Assembly: GCA_038222915.1 (NCBI GenBank)
Contig: JBBRHH010000214.1
Coordinates: 1-9,465 of the forward strand
Length of the DNA: 9,465 bases
Source of the DNA: JBBRHH01 sp038222915
Lineage (GTDB): Bacteria > Planctomycetota > Phycisphaerae > Tepidisphaerales > Tepidisphaeraceae
Direction of reading: 5' to 3'
Shown here: positions 7,071 to 9,465 of the stretch, one piece after another
How the letters are laid out: every line of letters begins with the position of its first letter
Position numbering within the stretch: the first letter of the stretch is position 1
The notes under the pieces: generated by a model
What the model was told of the DNA's origin: nothing
Database searches by the model: none
Seen by the model: the letters and a program-made list of their open reading frames with translations, nothing else
Position numbers and translations under genes: made by a program

Positions 7071-7478
7071 ATGGCAATGTCGAGAGAAGAGATTTACGCG
7101 AAGGTTCAAGCCGTCCTGATGGATGCGCTGCAGGTGGATGAAGACGAGATCACGCCTGACGCCACGCTGCGTGAGGACCTGGGGGCGGAGAGCATCGACT
7201 TTCTCGACATTGTGTTTCGGCTGGAAAAAGCGTTCACGACCGATCCGACCAAGCCCTTCAAAATTCCCCGCGGCGAATTGTTTCCCGAGAACGTGCTGAC
7301 CGATCCGCAGTTCGTGAAGGACGGCAAGGTAACCCCGGCCGGCCTGGAAGAACTCAAGAAGCGGATGCCGCACTCGGACTTCAGCGCGCTGGAGAAGAAC
7401 TCCGACGTGAACAACATGCAGTCGCTGTTCACCGTGGACACGATCGTGAATTACATTGCGGGGAAGGTCAACGCGTAA
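7071..7478 (+). CDS. acyl carrier protein, unusually long (135 aa)
   Basis: This small acidic protein carries the growing acyl chain as a thioester on a phosphopantetheine arm. The attachment site is DLGAESIDFLD with Ser at residue 41, preceded by the usual helix I and acidic loop (ALQVDEDEITPDATLRE). Standard bacterial carrier proteins have about 75-80 residues. Here roughly 50-60 extra residues (about 58-115, including FKIPRGELFPENVL and DGKVTPAGLEELKKRMP) lie between helix II and the final helix (LFTVDTIVNYIAGKV). The insert contains no second Ser attachment motif, so this is one carrier domain with an insertion, not a tandem. The ATG at 7071 has GGAG (7062-7065) 5 bases upstream. It sits between the two FabZ-like genes, 25 bases after one and 6 before the other, which implies that all three act together. 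It is probably a dedicated carrier and not the housekeeping ACP. Confidence 0.93.
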   Translation: MAMSREEIYAKVQAVLMDALQVDEDEITPDATLREDLGAESIDFLDIVFRLEKAFTTDPTKPFKIPRGELFPENVLTDPQFVKDGKVTPAGLEELKKRMPHSDFSALEKNSDVNNMQSLFTVDTIVNYIAGKVNA

Positions 7479-7484
7479 CTTTCC

Positions 7485-7973
7485 ATGCGCTGGATCTGGA
7501 TTGACAAGTTTGTCGAATTCACATCGCGCACTTCGGCGACGGCGATCAAGAACGTTTCGCTGGCCGAGGAGCACCTGCACGATCTCTATCCCGATTTTCC
7601 GATTGTGCCGCACAGTTTGATCGTGGAGGGGATGGCGCAGACGGCGGGGATTCTGGTGGGCGAGGCGCGGAACTTCGGGGAGAAGGTGATCCTTGCAAAG
7701 ATTGGGAAGGCGACGTTTCACCGGCTGGTGCGGCCTGGGGACACGCTGATTTTCTCGGCGGTGGTGGAGCAATTGTCGGAGGCCGGTGCGAGTTGCTCGG
7801 GAACGGTGAAAGTGGGGGATGCGCTGGTGGCCGAGATTCAACTGATGTTCAGCCACGTGGACAAGAACATGGCGGGGATGCAGTTTCCGGAACACAATTT
7901 TGTTTTTACGGGGCAGTTTGAAGAGCTGGTCGCCTCGTTTCGGATCGAGCAGCCGGTGACGCTTTCAAGTTGA
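7485..7973 (+). CDS. FabZ-like hotdog protein lacking the catalytic His
   Basis: This 162-aa paralogue of the protein at 6542 opens with similar residues (MRWIWIDKFVEFTS) and carries NVSLAEEHLHDLYPDFPIVP before its active-site helix. Aligned without gaps to the first dehydratase, L34 (CTC, 7584-7586) stands where the catalytic His belongs. The family Gly of the PG motif is H43. The Glu is kept as E48 (LIVEGMAQTAG). A His at 32 or 43 might substitute, but neither is in the normal position. In FabZ the active site forms across the dimer interface from the His of one subunit and the Glu of the other. A heterodimer with the first protein could therefore still make one full site; this is inference. 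There is no Shine-Dalgarno; the start lies 6 bases after the carrier-protein stop, so translation is probably coupled. It is followed by a 36-bp gap before the ketosynthase-like gene. Confidence 0.88.
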   Translation: MRWIWIDKFVEFTSRTSATAIKNVSLAEEHLHDLYPDFPIVPHSLIVEGMAQTAGILVGEARNFGEKVILAKIGKATFHRLVRPGDTLIFSAVVEQLSEAGASCSGTVKVGDALVAEIQLMFSHVDKNMAGMQFPEHNFVFTGQFEELVASFRIEQPVTLSS

Positions 7974-7997
7974 ATACCCTTTTGCATGCCCTACAAT
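7970..7997 (+). promoter_or_regulatory. possible internal promoter for the ketosynthase-like gene
   Basis: TTGAAT (7970-7975, overlapping the end of the upstream gene) and TACAAT (7992-7997) are 16 bases apart. Transcription from about 8004 would leave a leader of about 6 bases before the ATG at 8010, which would explain why no ribosome-binding site is visible there. The match is 4/6 and 5/6. Read-through from the upstream promoter remains likely as well. Confidence 0.3.
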
Positions 7998-8009
7998 CGC
8001 CTCACTACC

Positions 8010-9347
8010 ATGAGGCGAGTTGTTGTTACGGGCGTTGGCGTTGTTTCTCCCATTGGGTTGGGTGCGAAGACCTTCTGGGCCAATCTTTTGGCCGGGCAGG
8101 TGGGGGTTCGGCGGATTCAGCAGTTTGATCCTTCGGGGTTTCCCAGCCAGATCGGCGGCGAGGTGCCCCCCTACCGCATTGTGGAGCATGTGCCCAAGAG
8201 CCACCGTAAGTGGACGAAGGTGATGGCGCGGGATATTGAGCTGGCGGTGCTGGCGGCCGACGATGCTTTTCGCGATTCGGGGATCAAGTCCAAGGGTTAT
8301 AGCGATGCGCCGGAACTCGCCTCGACGCGATTCGGGTGCAATATCGGGGCGGGATTGATCAGCACGGACCTGACCGAGCTGGCCTACGCGATGGGCGTGG
8401 CGCGGGATGGGAACAAGCTGGACCTTGAGAGGTGGGGCCGCGATGGGATGAGCCAATTGACGCCGCTCTGGCTGCTGAAATACCTGCCGAACATGCTGTC
8501 ATGCCATGTGACGATCATTCATGAACTGAAGGGGCCGAGCAATACGATCACCTGCGCCGACGCGAGCAGCCATCTGGCGATTGGCGAAGCGTTTCGGACC
8601 ATTCAGCGCGGCGATGCGGACTTTGCGATCTGCGGCGGGGCCGAGACGAAGGTGCAGCCGATGGGGCTGCTGCGGCAGTGCCTGCTGAAACGGGTGACGG
8701 AAGACAACAACGACACGCCCGCGGATGCAGTCCGGCCTTTTGATGCGGACGCGAAGGGGACGACGGTGGGCGAGGGCGGCGGGCTGCTGATTCTGGAAGA
8801 GTATGAGAACGCGAAGAATCGTGGGGCGAAGATCTACGCCGAGCTGACGGGATATGGGGCAAGCCAGGACACGTACAGCATCAGCGAGCCGGACCCGAGC
8901 GGGTATAGTTATTCGAAGGCGATCACCAAGGCGTTCGCGGACGCGAAAGTGTCGGCCGGTGATGTCGGGTTGCTGGTGCCGCATGGCTTGGGGATTCCGA
9001 AGCACGATCGATCGGAACTGGCCGGGTTGCGGACTGCGTTTGGGGCGGCGCTGGAGAAGGTGCCGATGTCGCTGATCAAGGCGCAGACGGGCAATCTGGC
9101 GGCCGGGTCTGGGGTGGATGTGGTGGCGACGGTGATGGCGCTGCACGAAGGAAAGATTCCGCCGGCGGTGAATACGCGAAAGACGCTGGATGGGCAGAAG
9201 CTGAATGTGAGTCGGGAGGCTCGGGAGGGGAAGGCGCGGGTGGCGGTGAGCAGTGTTTATAGTTTGGGTGGACAAAATGCGGCGCTGGTGTTTTCGGCCC
9301 TGAGCGCAGCGAAGGGTCTAGCCGAGACCGGGAGCGACGCTCGATGA
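8010..9347 (+). CDS. FabF/KAS II-fold protein with replaced catalytic Cys and His (ketosynthase-like, chain-length-factor type)
   Basis: This 445-aa protein has the thiolase fold of beta-ketoacyl-ACP synthase II (E. coli FabF, 413 aa). It starts MRRVVVTGVGVVSPIGLG. I prefer this ATG to the one at 7986 because it matches the FabF N-terminus. Over the nucleophile region it aligns without gaps to FabF (GPSNTITCADASSHLAIG against GPSISIATACTSGVHNIG). D184 falls on the nucleophilic Cys163, and a Cys lies two residues earlier (C182). The first active-site His is kept at H325 (VPHGLGIP), and Lys at K357 (LIKAQTGN). The second His is N362. The spacings H325-K357 (32) and K357-N362 (5) equal those of FabF, which supports the alignment. 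Such a protein should not condense chains itself. Chain-length factors of type II polyketide systems also lack the Cys and work as the partner of an active ketosynthase. No active ketosynthase gene is in the window. Confidence 0.9.
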   Translation: MRRVVVTGVGVVSPIGLGAKTFWANLLAGQVGVRRIQQFDPSGFPSQIGGEVPPYRIVEHVPKSHRKWTKVMARDIELAVLAADDAFRDSGIKSKGYSDAPELASTRFGCNIGAGLISTDLTELAYAMGVARDGNKLDLERWGRDGMSQLTPLWLLKYLPNMLSCHVTIIHELKGPSNTITCADASSHLAIGEAFRTIQRGDADFAICGGAETKVQPMGLLRQCLLKRVTEDNNDTPADAVRPFDADAKGTTVGEGGGLLILEEYENAKNRGAKIYAELTGYGASQDTYSISEPDPSGYSYSKAITKAFADAKVSAGDVGLLVPHGLGIPKHDRSELAGLRTAFGAALEKVPMSLIKAQTGNLAAGSGVDVVATVMALHEGKIPPAVNTRKTLDGQKLNVSREAREGKARVAVSSVYSLGGQNAALVFSALSAAKGLAETGSDAR

Positions 9348-9465
9348 AACAATATCGCGTCTATATCCTGTTCAATCATTCCCGAACGCTATATGTCGGC
9401 ATGACCGACGATCTTTCGCGCCGCATGATCGAACACAGAAGCAAGCTGGTTCCGGGCTTCACCGC
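9344..9465 (+). CDS. GIY-YIG domain protein, N-terminal part (runs off right edge)
   Basis: Forty codons are visible, starting MKQYRVYILFNHSRTLYVGM. VYI (residues 6-8) and YVG (17-19) are the two halves of the GIY-YIG signature. R26-R27 lie where the catalytic Arg of the family sits, and H31 follows in IEHRSKLVPGFT, which resembles the small single-domain GIY-YIG proteins of the YhbQ/UPF0213 type. The conserved metal-binding Glu would lie beyond the edge. Its ATG overlaps the upstream stop as ATGA, and GGGAG (9330-9334) lies 9 bases before it inside the preceding gene, so translation is probably coupled. The link to lipid synthesis is likely positional only, because these small proteins occur in many contexts. 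Confidence 0.88.
   Translation, partial: MKQYRVYILFNHSRTLYVGMTDDLSRRMIEHRSKLVPGFT

Noticed and set aside
7050..7895. 281-codon minus-strand frame across the carrier protein and second dehydratase genes.
   Set aside because: It is antisense to two well-supported genes, has a His/Arg-rich composition and shows no domain.
8499..9275. 258-codon minus-strand frame inside the ketosynthase-like gene.
   Set aside because: It is Arg/His/Pro-rich antisense to a clear FabF-fold protein.

Overview
The window is GC-rich, compact bacterial chromosome. It most resembles a member of the Planctomycetota, possibly Phycisphaerae-like. This is an inference from the overlong acyl carrier protein sitting between two FabZ-type proteins and a divergent FabF-type protein, from the large secreted TPR protein, and from weak or missing Shine-Dalgarno sequences at several starts. 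No marker gene fixes the taxonomy. There are no rRNA or tRNA genes, no CRISPR array, no insertion sequence and no gene-free stretch over 300 bases.

Left part, minus strand. The window opens with the first 122 codons of a PiT-family inorganic phosphate transporter that runs off the left edge (1-366). Upstream of it are a small two-helix membrane protein of unknown function (588-905) and a 579-aa exported protein with a beta-rich N-terminal domain, a low-complexity NPLA linker and a long Gln/Ala/Glu-rich helical stretch (1043-2782).

Middle, plus strand. Divergent from the exported protein, across a 123-bp spacer holding a perfect 10-bp inverted repeat, lies a 1007-aa exported TPR protein (2906-5929). 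Its stop codon overlaps an 18-bp perfect palindrome. A consensus TATAAT then precedes a stand-alone receiver-domain response regulator (6046-6435).

Right part, plus strand. A tight fatty-acid/polyketide-type operon follows. It encodes a FabZ-like dehydratase with an intact His/Glu pair (6542-7045), a 135-aa acyl carrier protein (7071-7478), a second FabZ-like protein whose catalytic His is Leu (7485-7973), and a FabF-like ketosynthase-fold protein whose nucleophilic Cys is Asp and whose second active-site His is Asn (8010-9347). The last overlaps by four bases the start of a GIY-YIG protein cut by the right edge (9344-9465).

The most interesting point is this operon. It pairs an apparently active dehydratase with an apparently inactive paralogue and adds a ketosynthase-like protein without its catalytic residues. 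That pattern suggests heterodimeric enzymes (dehydratase/pseudo-dehydratase and, with a ketosynthase from elsewhere, ketosynthase/chain-length-factor) acting on a carrier-bound chain. The product cannot be told from this window.
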